From positions 6,769,840 to 6,831,839 of the forward strand of contig NC_049983.1 of the NCBI RefSeq assembly GCF_000003815.2: 62,000 bases of DNA, in the 5' to 3' direction. Origin of the DNA: Branchiostoma floridae. Lineage: Eukaryota > Chordata > Leptocardii > Amphioxiformes > Branchiostomatidae. The notes beneath the pieces are model-generated. The model searched no databases and was not told the DNA's origin. It was given only the letters and a program-made list of their open reading frames with translations. Positions 10,610 through 19,945 of this stretch are shown here, piece after piece (position 1 is the first letter of the stretch; each line of letters starts with the position of its first letter). A program made the translations under genes and the position numbers.

Positions 10610-11035
10610 GATTGGACTTTATGGATGACATCAGCGCGCGCATTAATTTTCGTCCGTTACCGGCTAAAATTCGTACAAAGCAGCTACAAAAACGGGCAAA
10701 TATATACCTTAAATCGCAAGGCAAACATCGGAAAACAGATACTTAAGTCGCAGAATAGCATAGTCAATGCCAATAATTTGCGTCCGTCCCCCCCAAATCG
10801 TACAAATCAGCTAAAAATGGGCATATGTATGCCGTAAATTGCATGACAAATATCGGGAAACAGATACTAAAGTCGCAGAATACCATAGTCAATTCCAACA
10901 ATTTTCGTCCGCCCCATCCCCACACCAAAATCGTACAAATCAGCTAAAAAAAGGGCAAAAACATGCCGTAAACTGCAAGGCAAAACAGATACCAAAATCG
11001 CAGAGTACCATAGTCAGTTCCAATGTCAAAAGAAG
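10610..11035 (+). repeat. 125-bp tandem repeat, three units, fused to a K-family end
   Basis: The start (ATGGATGACATCAGCGCGCG, about 10622-10641) is the terminal motif of the GGCCACAGC elements found later in the window. From about 10650 three units follow, each with TTTCGTCCG-like, TCGTACAAA.CAGCTA, GGGCA, GCCGTAAA and AAGTCGCAGAAT blocks, at roughly 125-bp spacing. The interior of a transposon end appears to have expanded into a minisatellite. Confidence 0.75.
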
Positions 11036-11107
11036 GAGATGTAAACCAACAAGAAAATCTATTGGGTTCTGTGTGTTTACGTTTGTTCAACCTTTTTTAT
11101 CACTTTA

Positions 11108-11108
<1 letters not shown>

Positions 11109-11150
<42 letters not shown>
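11109..11150. repeat. AT microsatellite
   Basis: About 20 AT dinucleotides in the receptor intron, on the 3' side of the 125-bp repeat. Confidence 0.97.
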
Positions 11151-11152
<2 letters not shown>

Positions 11153-12077
11153 CTATTGTCTGGACCGACCACTCTCTCTTCGCAGCCAGGGGCTGAATTG
11201 CGAGAAGCTTACAATAAGTAAATTTCATAATGAATGCTACTTTTTGTCAAACCGAATTTTTCATATACACCACTTGCATCCGTTTTTGGGTGCCCAGATC
11301 CGAGGATGTCATCCATATTCATAATCAGATCAACTGGTCTCAATCAAAGCTACCGTTTCACGAATCAATTCGACACGCGCTACTGGTGGGAATAGGCTCT
11401 GAAGCATAGTCTCTCTTCACTAACTCATTTTCTGTTAGGACGTGGGTTGACGTTAGTTTTTACATTAACACAATCCATCAAGGCCGGGAGGAGAACATGT
11501 CTTGCATTTGAAATTACTATCACGTTAAACTTGGGGAAAATTCGGATACTTTTCTTTTTGTAGTTGGGGTTAGATTTCCTTAATGTATGACATAATTGTA
11601 CGCACATATTGATTGGCACTTGCCTATGAAATAAAAACATTGAAATGCAGTCACATCTCTAGATGGGGGAATCGGGTAAAATCTCAGGGCTATATACTCG
11701 TATTCTTTTCAGAGCTGAGTTGAAACTAGGATTGAACTCAGGCCCAGGTCTATGCGGGCATTTGGGTGGGCAGTTTACGGCAACAAAAACTATGATATAA
11801 AAAACTACAAAACAACACAATCAAGTATAGCCATGAGCAAAGATTGTGCATCTTTCTTTTTTTCATTTCCAGGATCCCGCAAACTACCCGGTCGGGCATC
11901 AGTTTAGAAATGTGGTCTTATCATATCTGTGTGTGTGTGAGGTCACTTCCACGTTTGTTTTTTCACCTCTCTTTAAAACTTGGACAAATTTTGATAATAA
12001 GGCAACGTCTATCCGACAAAATCTAAATTATTAGCAGGTCTCCCAACAGTGGATCATAAAAAAACTCGAAAACTTAC

Positions 12078-12968
12078 CTTTACTTTTGCTCTGGAGATGG
12101 TCTTGCAGCCCGTCCGACGAAGATCTCTCTCGTTGTCTCTGCCCGAAGCGGTTCTCCAAACCGTTTGGATGATCTTGATGTAACAGTAAGATATGATGGT
12201 TGAAGGGCAGACCAGAACGTAGATAGCCAGCCACGTAACGTATACCTTCCGCTGCCACTCTGAAGAGTACCCCTGACTGACACAGGCGTATTTTAGCGTC
12301 CCGTCGGGTGCTTGCCGCTCTTCCTGCACGAATATGAACAGCTGCGGCACGGCAAAAAGGAAAGCCAGAAACCACGCCAACGCTATAGTCTTCTTCGCCG
12401 CAGTGGTGGAGTTCTTGTTGACATTTAGAGGGCGGGTTATGGCAATGTAGCGGTCGAAACTGAGCGCGGTGAGGATGAAAGTTGTACTGGCTAGAGTCAC
12501 GATTTGCCCGTAGACTATCAGCTTGCACATGGCTTCCCCTAGCACCCACTGTCCGAACGCTACGAACATGATTTCCGTGCTCATGGTCACCACACACACG
12601 AGGAGATCCCCAATGGCCAGGTGGAGGATAAAGAAGTTGACTCGGCTGAATCTCTTCTTAGTCGAACTACATGTAAGAATTACGATGATCAGGCAGTTAC
12701 CTACCAAAGTCATGACCATGAGGACAATGATGGTGGCGACCCGCTGGATAACGGGGGCGGTCCAGACGACGGCGCTCGCCGAGGAGGTGTAGTTCAAGCC
12801 GCCGATGTCGGCCGGGAAGTTGCGCGGGTCCCCGCCGTTGGTGCTGCAGCCTCCCGTGGCGTTCAGCGTCGAGTTCATAGCGGTTGCGATGAACTTGGTC
12901 TTGGGCGGAAGCTGCGGCTTGGTCCAGGAATCCACATCCCCTGTACCGAAAAACGACACAGACGTCAT
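12078..12968 (-). CDS. Class A peptide GPCR, first coding exon with TM1-TM5
   Basis: Encodes 297 residues. The N-terminal ectodomain has three N-glycosylation sequons (NST 32, NAT 36, NYT 59) and no obvious signal peptide. TM1 is about 73-100 with GN at 90-91, TM2 about 110-134 with LAIGDLL, Cys148 at the start of TM3 probably pairs with Cys229 in loop 2, FDRY is at 171-174, Trp199 marks TM4, and TM5 is about 241-266. The exon ends in the third loop at AKVK before donor GTAAGT. FSRVNFFILHLAI and the third-loop sequence point to the NPS/CCAP, vasopressin and GnRH/AKH/corazonin supergroup, with NPS/CCAP slightly favoured. The ATG at 12968 follows an in-frame TGA. ATG at 12878 is an alternative start, and a CAG at about 12942 could be an acceptor for an upstream exon, so the first 30 residues are uncertain. 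The spliced product would be 560 residues. Confidence 0.92.
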
Positions 12969-14029
12969 GATTCTCCTCTTACTCTTAGCACAAGGATATA
13001 GTCTTCAATTTGGCCACAAACGTCCACTTTTCTGGACGCTTTTTTTTGCACTACCGCTAGTCTTTTCTCTTCTCAAAGGACTGTGAAAATTAAGCTGATA
13101 CTACTGCAGCTAAATACAGAGCTCCTGAATGGACGGTGAGCAGCAGAAAGAGAATTACAGAGCACGGAACACGAAAATGAATCTTTTAAAGCGCATCGCA
13201 GACTTTATTCTGTCGTAATAGCTTGTAATGATATAAACCCTCGACCTATCAACGGCCCGTTGATATTTCTGCCCAATGGGTATCAACTTTCCTGCCCAAT
13301 CGTCAACGGGATTACATTTTCAAAAGGCCATGACATCACCTGGATTGGGTCAATGGCAGCGATCGTTATATTTTCTGGTTGGGTCGAATCGTGTCACAGC
13401 TATGGCAACTACTGTAAAAAGAAAAATGTTCACGGTGATTTTTGAAACGTTTTTCACAATTACCTCTTCACCGCAAAATTCCTTATTTTTCAATGAAACC
13501 CTACATGGGAGTTTAAAAACAATCCACGAACTAAAAATCAACGCGAACACTCTATTCTTATGCCCCCTTAAAATTTATTCACTGTGAACATTTCTACCTT
13601 TACAGTATCGAAAGTTATCTTAATAAACAGTAACGCTACGCTTAATCTTTTTTCCATGCGCCGTTCTCTGGAGTATATTTCGTTAAATGAGAAATAATCA
13701 GAATATTTCTGGGGATCATTTTTGGGACCTTTCGAGACTCAATCATTGGCACGGATCGTTACCATGGGTACCATGACGGTAACATTTCTATAAAGGATTA
13801 AGTGAATTACAACTGAAGACGAATTGATTATGTTTTTATGATAATAATCGGCTTTCACTAATTACCTTTTTACTTTTCATCTAATCGGTTTTACTAATCA
13901 CCTTAACCAGTGATTATATCTATGATGGAGTTTCTATGACGTCAATGTGGCCTACTTCGTTGTCCTTCTAGGAAGAAACTGTAAAGAAAATGTTTTATCG
14001 TGATAAGTATAGAGCCTTGCTGCATGCAC
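12969..14029. other. 5' flank of the receptor gene; no other gene seen
   Basis: Should contain the receptor's 5' UTR and promoter on the minus strand, but no TATA box or initiator could be assigned with confidence. Short frames at 13260-13587 have no recognisable motif. Confidence 0.45.
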
Positions 14030-14245
14030 GCTAGCTGCATGCACGCTACTGGAAAGTGTCGCAATACTTAGGACAAGACATTAATCGCGTGGTCCACTGT
14101 TTATTGTGCTAGTCAAAAAGAGTGAGAGCGCTAGCTAGGGAAAGTATCCCTTGTACAATGAGCCTGTAAATACTGTACATAGGGACGGTGTTCTCTGTCA
14201 AGACCTGTGGAATACCAGTGAAATAAACTGTGTTTTTCATAGAGA
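14030..14245 (+). repeat. Outlying fragment of the 0.8-1 kb repeat unit
   Basis: GTACAATGAGCCTGTAAATA and CTGTACATAGG match the block at 16210-16245 (ACAATAAACCTGTAAATACT) and later copies. It is preceded by a doubled 16-bp sequence (GCTGCATGCACGCTA) at 14020-14052. Confidence 0.6.
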
Positions 14246-14499
14246 AGATTATATAGACTTATGCTAGTGTTTAGCAGAGTTGTGTGTTGGTGGCTCTTAG
14301 CACCGTCCATGGTACTGACCTATGTGATATTCTGTTGTTTACGGAAAAAGCGCTAACCAGGTTTAGGATGACGTCCCATAGCCTTGCAGGTGGGACATGA
14401 CTGGTGATCGGAGTACATTACGCGTATGTCGTGTATTTCCCCATTATTTGACATGGTAGCAAAAGCAGTAAAGAGATGGAAATCTCTTTGGTTCCTAAT

Positions 14500-14805
14500 G
14501 CCACGATCACAGTTGGATAGAGGAGCTCTGACGGGTAGTTCACGGGCTGTTTTGCCACTTTTAGGCGTGACCCTGTTGGACACTCTGCGGCTTACTCGGC
14601 TGTTTTGGGACACGGCCGGGCCCCGAACTTTTTTTACGCTTGCAATTAAAATCCACCGGCGCGGGCCCGGCGATAAACATACGTCATAACCTAATCATGA
14701 AGACAACAAGAGGGACCCTACGGTGGTAGCCGACAGTCCATCAGAACGAATATTGGGCCACATTTCCTACGGGCATCGATTCAAATGTAACCGTAACAAT
14801 TGATT
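14500..14805 (+). mobile_element. Family R element, copy 2
   Basis: Shares with 9777-10063 (inverted) the blocks GGCGTGACCCTGTTGG, TTTTGGGACACGGCCGGG, AAAATCCACCGGCG, ATAACCTAATCATGAA and TACGGGCATCGATTCAAATG. Ends are not sharp. Confidence 0.55.
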
Positions 14806-15359
14806 CCCTATGGTCGGTGCTCACCACTCTCCTACCGCTAGATGTTAGTTCTGCGAATACCATTTAAATCATCTATAGTATCCAAAAGTATGTTTTGCCT
14901 TCATAATGGCGATACCTTTCTGTCTATACAAACTTTAAGGTGTTATCAATGGACGCAACGTCGTATTTTGACATTCTCAGTCCACCATGAAATGGCAACG
15001 GTCAGAAAGTTCGACCGTAATCATAAGGGTTCTGTTTGCCGAAGCCAGTACATTACTCTTGCCTGTCTACGCTGTAGTCTTGCCGCATTCGATACCTGCA
15101 TGGATTCGTAAGGCTTTGGAGATAAGGTTATAACCCTAACAGGAAACCGTGTACACCATACCTATCTCCGCCTACCACGGTACGAGTAGGATTTGCTGCG
15201 TATGCTCAACACAAAGTCCTTGGGGAGGGGGGCTTCGAAGGGCAAGGTTTCTCACTGACATTTACGGTAAAGTCAGGACAAATCCTTCTGGAGGAACTTC
15301 GAAGGTTCATCGAAATGTCGACCCTGAAGTTTTGTAATGGCTTCCGCTTGGCAGTTCTG

Positions 15360-16129
15360 TGGGCTACGCTAGCTTTGCAAGTCATCAGCCATTGAAGTTG
15401 CTTAAACGAAAATGTCCCCTGTTGTCCTTTTGTGGCTTTGTTCGGACTCAAATAACTTTCCCATATACGGGAATCATTTCTAGTCTGTTAAGATTTTGGA
15501 CGGGCCGCTATAAGCGAGATTTAATCAGGTTAGACTCATTTCCTGTTCATTGTTAAAAAGGTGATGTATGTTTCCCCTTTATTCCCGACAGGTATATGGA
15601 GCGCTTTGTGAGCCCATTCATTCTCAGAGCTGTAACATACGGTGTTTGCTGTCGTTTAATGGGGCCATGGGGATGGCAGATTATGGCGTTCAACCTTTAC
15701 AGATCTGAAAGGTCAAACATTGTCATTGTACATTATCTAACGCCACAGATGGATTTCCTGAATTGAAGGACACACATCACTAGCGTGGGGAGTTTAGTGG
15801 TTTAAGTGGCCTTGATTCGGGAACTAGAAGACGTGAGTTCGAATCAGGTAATGTCGCTCACCCGATATGCACACTAGTTGAAAGGATTGTAGATCTTTGG
15901 TCGGGACATATTTGGGAGGAACATATTGTAAATTTTCATGCTCTTTCAAAAATTTCCTTCTACTTCATTACATGTTGCATGTCTGTGCATATTGGAGTCC
16001 ACGTAAGTACATACACAGTATCGGATTCATGTAATCCTTTCTAAGTTCTGGAACTAGAAGCCGTGAGTTCGAATCAGGTAATGTCGCTCACCCGGCATGC
16101 ATGCTATTTGAAAGGGTTGCAGGTCTTGT

Positions 16130-16160
<31 letters not shown>

Positions 16161-17060
16161 TGATCTATTTCCATTATGCTTGTCGAAAAGAGCTAAGAGA
16201 ATTTCCCCGGTACAATAAACCTGTAAATACTGTACATAGGATCTGTCTTCTCTGTCACAACCAGTGGAAGATTAACTCTTCAGTGACGTAAATTGGATCT
16301 AGATCACTTCCCCTATTGAGAGGAACATACTGTAATTATTCATGCCTTCTTCAACAACCCCTTCTACTTCAATGCGTTTTATATGTCTGTCCATATTGGA
16401 GTTCACGTAAGTACATATGCGATATATGATTCATGTCATCCTTTATAAGTTCTAGTTTCTCGTACCATCAGCTATTGAAGTCCTCAGTAGTTCCTTTTGG
16501 CCTTTGTCCGGACTCAAAATAAGTTTCTCATATGCGGGACACATTCTTAACCTGTAAAGATGTTGGACGGGCCGCTAGAAGTGAGATTTAATCAGTTTGG
16601 ACTCATTTACTGCTCATTGTGCAAAAATGGTGATGTATGTTTCCCTTAAATTATTCCCCGAAGGTGTGTAGTGCACTTTGTGAGCCCATTCGTTCTCGGA
16701 GCTGCGACATACGGTGTTTGCTGTCGTTTAATGGGACCGTGGGGGCGGCAGAATATGGCGCTCAACCTTTACAGACCTGCAAGGTCAAACGTTGTCGTTG
16801 TACATTATCTAACGCTGCAGATGTTCCTGAATTAAAGAGAACAAATCCTTAGCTTTGGTTTAAGCGGGCTTGACTCCGGAACTAGAAGCCTTGAGTTCAA
16901 ATCAGGTAATGTCGCTCACCCGACATGCACGCTATTTGAAAGGGTTGCATGTCTTTTGTTGGAACAATAAGTCGTGGTCCGCTGTTCATTTTATGCCGGT
17001 GCGTAGCATTGGCTTTGAGACGGGAGAAGCGGGTCTTTCAACAATTCGTTTGGTTTGCAT
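15360..17060 (+). repeat. Tandem 0.8-1 kb repeat array, left part (two units)
   Basis: Units carry the same ordered blocks: CATCAGCCATTGAAG, a TTCGGACTCAAATAACTTTC-like block, GGACGGGCCGCTA, GGTGATGTATGTTTCCC, GTGTTTGCTGTCGTTTAATG, GTACATTATCTAACGC, a tRNA-like TGAGTTCGAATCAGGTAATG, then CCTGTAAATACTGTACATAG, and CATATTGGAGT.CACGTAAGTAC. One unit spans roughly 15360-16450 and the next 16450-17060. The recurring TGAGTTCGAATCAGG is B-box-like, so each unit includes a degenerate tRNA-like segment. Confidence 0.8.
16129..16160. repeat. GT then poly-G tract
   Basis: GT dinucleotides running into about 18 G, inside the repeat array. Confidence 0.95.
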
Positions 17061-17074
17061 GGATGCATGGATGG

Positions 17075-17088
17075 ATGCATGATGATGT

Positions 17089-17130
<42 letters not shown>

Positions 17131-17288
17131 CTGGTTTATTCAAACACATATAATATACATGACCCAGATAGCAGCCCTAAGGCTGAATTGATAGGCACAT
17201 TTACATTTACAATTGCAATCAAATACATATTGTCATCATTAAAACAGGCATTCTACCGACTAACACCATTAAGCAATCTAAAAACTAT
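17075..17288 (-). mobile_element. 3' UTR and trinucleotide tail of a CR1/L2-like LINE
   Basis: On the minus strand the LINE stop codon is followed by about 150 bp, then TTTGAATAAACCAG and a run of about 17 (TCA) units (17078-17130). Short microsatellite tails instead of poly(A) are known for CR1/L2-type LINEs. The same TGAATAAACCA-plus-ATC pattern recurs at 55911-56120. Confidence 0.8.
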
Positions 17289-19190
17289 TCACACAGAGTC
17301 ATCGTTTAGCAGGGAAACCATATAGTTAATCGGGCTTCTCTTGAAACGAGTAGTGTTCGCTTTCAGAGTCTGGAGCCTGTTACTAGTCCGAGTCTCTCTA
17401 CCTGAGATCTCCCCACGGCATGGTGGGAGCCAGTTTCTGTAGATCGGGGATCTCCAGATGGAACTAGCATACGTTCTGCACAGTTCCTCTCGTCTCTGAG
17501 ACAGTGGTGTGAGATAGAGTTCAGTGAGTGCAGAGCTGTAGCAGGTGTAGTTCTGTCCAAGGATTATCTTACATGCTCTCTTCTGTACTCTCTCTATTGA
17601 CCTAGATTCAGCAGCGGTCAAACCTGGATGCCATACTTGGCATACGTATTCTAAAACCGGGCGAACAAAACCAATGTAGACAAGAACAAGGTCACAGGTA
17701 GTCAGGCAATACTTGGACAGTGTTCTTAACATGTACAGTCTTCTGCTTCCCTTCCCTACAATCCCTTCAACATGTTTCGTCCACCTGAGGTTGCTTTGCA
17801 ATGTAAGACCTAAAATACGTGCAAACTCGACGACCTCCAGCTGTGTAGGACCAACTGTGATCACAGGTGGGGGTGGGGGGTGCTTCATGAAACAGCACAC
17901 GAGGACTTTACATTTCGGCGGATTTAATGTCATGTGGTTGTCATCAGTCCAACGGGCTAAGCCGTCAATGTCATCTTGGATGGTTGGCGCACTGAGCACG
18001 TGTCGTGGCTCCAACAACGACAGGTCGTCGACATACTTGAAAGTGTCTGCTGTAGATTGATCGGCAGGAACCGCGTCATTCACAAGTACCAAGAAGATCA
18101 ATGGCCCTAGCTTGGTACCTTGAGGTACTCCACATGTTAATGTCTGCCATTCGGAAACCTCACCTTGGTACTTGACGCGCTGGCGCCGTTCGGTGAGAAA
18201 ACTGATGATCCATGGAACGACAGAAGGGCGCACTCCGAGCTCGATCAGTTTGTTGACGGCAGTTTGGTGATGGACAGAGTCAAAGGCGCGTGTGAAATCC
18301 GTGAGCACTAGTGTTGACACATGGCTTCGTTTGTCGGCTGTTTCCAGCAGCTTGTGTGTCAGGAGCGTAAGGTAGTGTGTGGTCGACCGGCCACGCAGGG
18401 ATCCATACTGGCGCGGGTCTACACTAGGAAGTATGTCCTTGAGACACCAGTCTGTAACGATACCTTCACACACCTTGGCAAACACTGATGTCAGTGAGAT
18501 TGGTCTTAACTTAGACAGACTAGGCGGCATTTCCTTCGGGACCGGTACGACGTCCGCGTCTCTCCAAGCCTCAGGAACAACACCCTGACAGAGCGATGTG
18601 TTTATAATATCGCACAGCGGTTGGCTCAGCTCAAACGCGAACTCCCGGACAATTCTGGGGGAAATGTTGTCGCTGCCAGTAGCCTTACAGAGCTTTACCT
18701 GCTTAAGCCTGTGCCACATATCCCAGAAAGAGACAGTGGCTGGTGGGGCTGGGGCAGGCAGGTACGCTGGGAGATCCTGGAGCTGCAGAGGGGCGTGTTG
18801 CTGTGATGCCGCTGCCAGGTGCACGTTGATGGCGTTCGCTACAGCCTTGGGCGATGAAGACGGGACGCCGGGCACTTCAACACAAAGTTGTCCCTTGCTG
18901 CTATTGGTTAGCTCTTTGATGGCTTTGTACCATTTTCTGGGATCAGCCATTTTAAGGTGCTCAATCTTGTTCTTGTAGAAGGCTTTCTTCGAGGACTGAA
19001 TGGTTTTACTGATCTTGTTACGAAGGTGTTTCCACTTAGGGCGATTCCCTTCTGCAAATGCCCTCTGTCGGTCTCTGATCAGAGTTTTAAGATGTGGAGT
19101 TATCCAGGGCTTATCTTGCTTGTGGATTCGTACAGTCCTGGTAGGGAAGATGGTATGGATGCATGGATCGGTAAATTTAACCAAACCCTT
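17289..19190 (-). CDS. Non-LTR retrotransposon reverse transcriptase, 5'-truncated
   Basis: An uninterrupted frame of about 631 codons carrying a LINE reverse transcriptase, which copies element RNA into DNA at a nicked target. Numbered from 19184, linker motifs include KPWITPHL (26-33) and KATGSDNISP (167-176). RT blocks follow: RPISLTS (227-233), LTDFTRAFDSVHH (294-306), GVPQGTKLGP (352-361) and the catalytic YVDD (384-387). The C-terminal part has VWHPGL and RVQKRACKII (about 517-541), as in CR1/L2-type elements. The frame opens directly after a TAG at 19191-19193 and has no upstream ATG; its first ATG is at residue 79. The apurinic endonuclease domain and ORF1 that full elements carry are absent, so this copy is dead on arrival although its RT frame is intact. 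The intact frame suggests a fairly recent insertion. It lies inside the 15.4-21.1 kb repeat array. Confidence 0.93.
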   Translation of the reverse strand, partial: KGLVKFTDPCIHTIFPTRTVRIHKQDKPWITPHLKTLIRDRQRAFAEGNRPKWKHLRNKISKTIQSSKKAFYKNKIEHLKMADPRKWYKAIKELTNSSKGQLCVEVPGVPSSSPKAVANAINVHLAAASQQHAPLQLQDLPAYLPAPAPPATVSFWDMWHRLKQVKLCKATGSDNISPRIVREFAFELSQPLCDIINTSLCQGVVPEAWRDADVVPVPKEMPPSLSKLRPISLTSVFAKVCEGIVTDWCLKDILPSVDPRQYGSLRGRSTTHYLTLLTHKLLETADKRSHVSTLVLTDFTRAFDSVHHQTAVNKLIELGVRPSVVPWIISFLTERRQRVKYQGEVSEWQTLTCGVPQGTKLGPLIFLVLVNDAVPADQSTADTFKYVDDLSLLEPRHVLSAPTIQDDIDGLARWTDDNHMTLNPPKCKVLVCCFMKHPPPPPVITVGPTQLEVVEFARILGLTLQSNLRWTKHVEGIVGKGSRRLYMLRTLSKYCLTTCDLVLVYIGFVRPVLEYVCQVWHPGLTAAESRSIERVQKRACKIILGQNYTCYSSALTELYLTPLSQRREELCRTYASSIWRSPIYRNWLPPCRGEISGRETRTSNRLQTLKANTTRFKRSPINYMVSLLNDDSV

Positions 19191-19226
19191 CTAATAGCCC
19201 TTCCATACGCCTTATAACGTAACTTT

Positions 19227-19316
19227 GTTAGCGTGGCTGAACGGTCTACGGCTCTGGGTGCAAATAGCGATTTGCTTTTGCAGCCGTGGATCGTGGGTTC
19301 GAACCCCACTTGTAAC
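19227..19316 (+). pseudogene. tRNA-like sequence (class II length), probable pseudogene
   Basis: A box-like GTGGCTGAACGG, and a perfect T arm with GTGGG / CCCAC around TTCGAAC, followed by a T8 run typical of a Pol III terminator. About 90 nt is the length of a Leu or Ser tRNA. The acceptor stem pairs only partly (GTTA/TAAC), and the anticodon region forms a different hairpin (GCAAAT AGCG ATTTGC) without a normal seven-base loop. It is more likely a tRNA pseudogene or SINE head than a working tRNA. It sits head to head with the truncated 5' end of the LINE. Confidence 0.6.
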
Positions 19317-19489
19317 ATTTTTTTTCTTTGTTAGACAAATCTCATGTAATTCTTTTTTTTTAATTGAAGACATATCAATTCAGTCAAACAATTTTTTCAT
19401 GTGATTTTGTTTTTTCAGGCTTTTTCCAAAATACACACCGGCCAGCTTTTTTCAGAAGCTTTCTTGTGTAATGTTCTTTAATTCGGACA

Positions 19490-19945
19490 GAGGAGTACAA
19501 TGTGGCAGTGCACTCAAGTTTAGTAACTTATTTTAACAGTGCCACATTTAAACAGACAGATGGTAAATGTAGTATGTTACTTCCCCGACCGAAGTCAGGT
19601 ACTGTAAATGTATTTAAGTTCGTGGGGATTTAATTTCGCGGTAGCGGGAAAAATGACTTTTCGCGGTGGATTTAAGTTCGCGGTAACACCATAGACTGCA
19701 ATCTAATATCATGATAGATATTCGCGCTGGTTTTAAATTTGCGGTGAAGTGATCACCGCGAAAACCGCGAACATCAATCCACCGCGAACATTTCTGCATT
19801 TACAGTACCCATTTTTACACCTGAGTGAAGTAAGGAAGGTCGTGTTAAGTACCATACACAATGGCAAAACGTAGGGGCACGGCAGATATTGAACTCGGGA
19901 CTCTTGGCTACTAGCCCAACACTCAACAAGTTACGCCTCACACGA
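19490..19945 (-). mobile_element. tRNA-derived SINE, minus strand, split by a MITE
   Basis: From 3' to 5' on this strand: AATGTGGCA...GTGCCACAT end block, ACAGACAGA, CCGACCGAAGTCAGGTA, then after the insertion TACCCATTTTTACACC, GAAGTAAGGAAGG, GGGGCACGGC, a B-box-like ATTGAACTCGGGAC and TTACGCC at the head. This is the near-complete order of the family. Confidence 0.85.
19602..19805. mobile_element. TA-inserting MITE with CTGTAAATG ends, nested in SINE
   Basis: 204 bp, ends CTGTAAATG / CATTTACAG, flanked by TA on both sides (19600-19601, 19806-19807). Removing it with one TA restores the uninterrupted SINE sequence CAGGTACCC. The interior is rich in TTCGCGGT and ACCGCGAA motifs, forming a long imperfect hairpin. 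TA duplication suggests mobilisation by a Tc1/mariner-type transposase. Confidence 0.9.

Larger units (their letters stand above)
8778..12077 (-). other. Receptor intron (3.3 kb)
   Basis: Bounded by donor GTAAGT (12072-12077) and acceptor CAG (8778-8780) on the minus strand, phase 0. It lies after the third intracellular loop, just before TM6. It contains a nested inverted-repeat element (9720-10435), a 125-bp minisatellite (10640-11035), an AT microsatellite and scattered GC-rich MITE ends. No exon of another gene was recognised inside it. Confidence 0.85.

Noticed and set aside
12031-12801. Other open frames over the first receptor exon, on both strands
   Set aside because: Shadows of the GC-rich coding exon; only the frame with DRY and TM segments fits a protein family.
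17713-18978. Plus-strand frames opposite the reverse transcriptase
   Set aside because: Antisense shadows without motifs.
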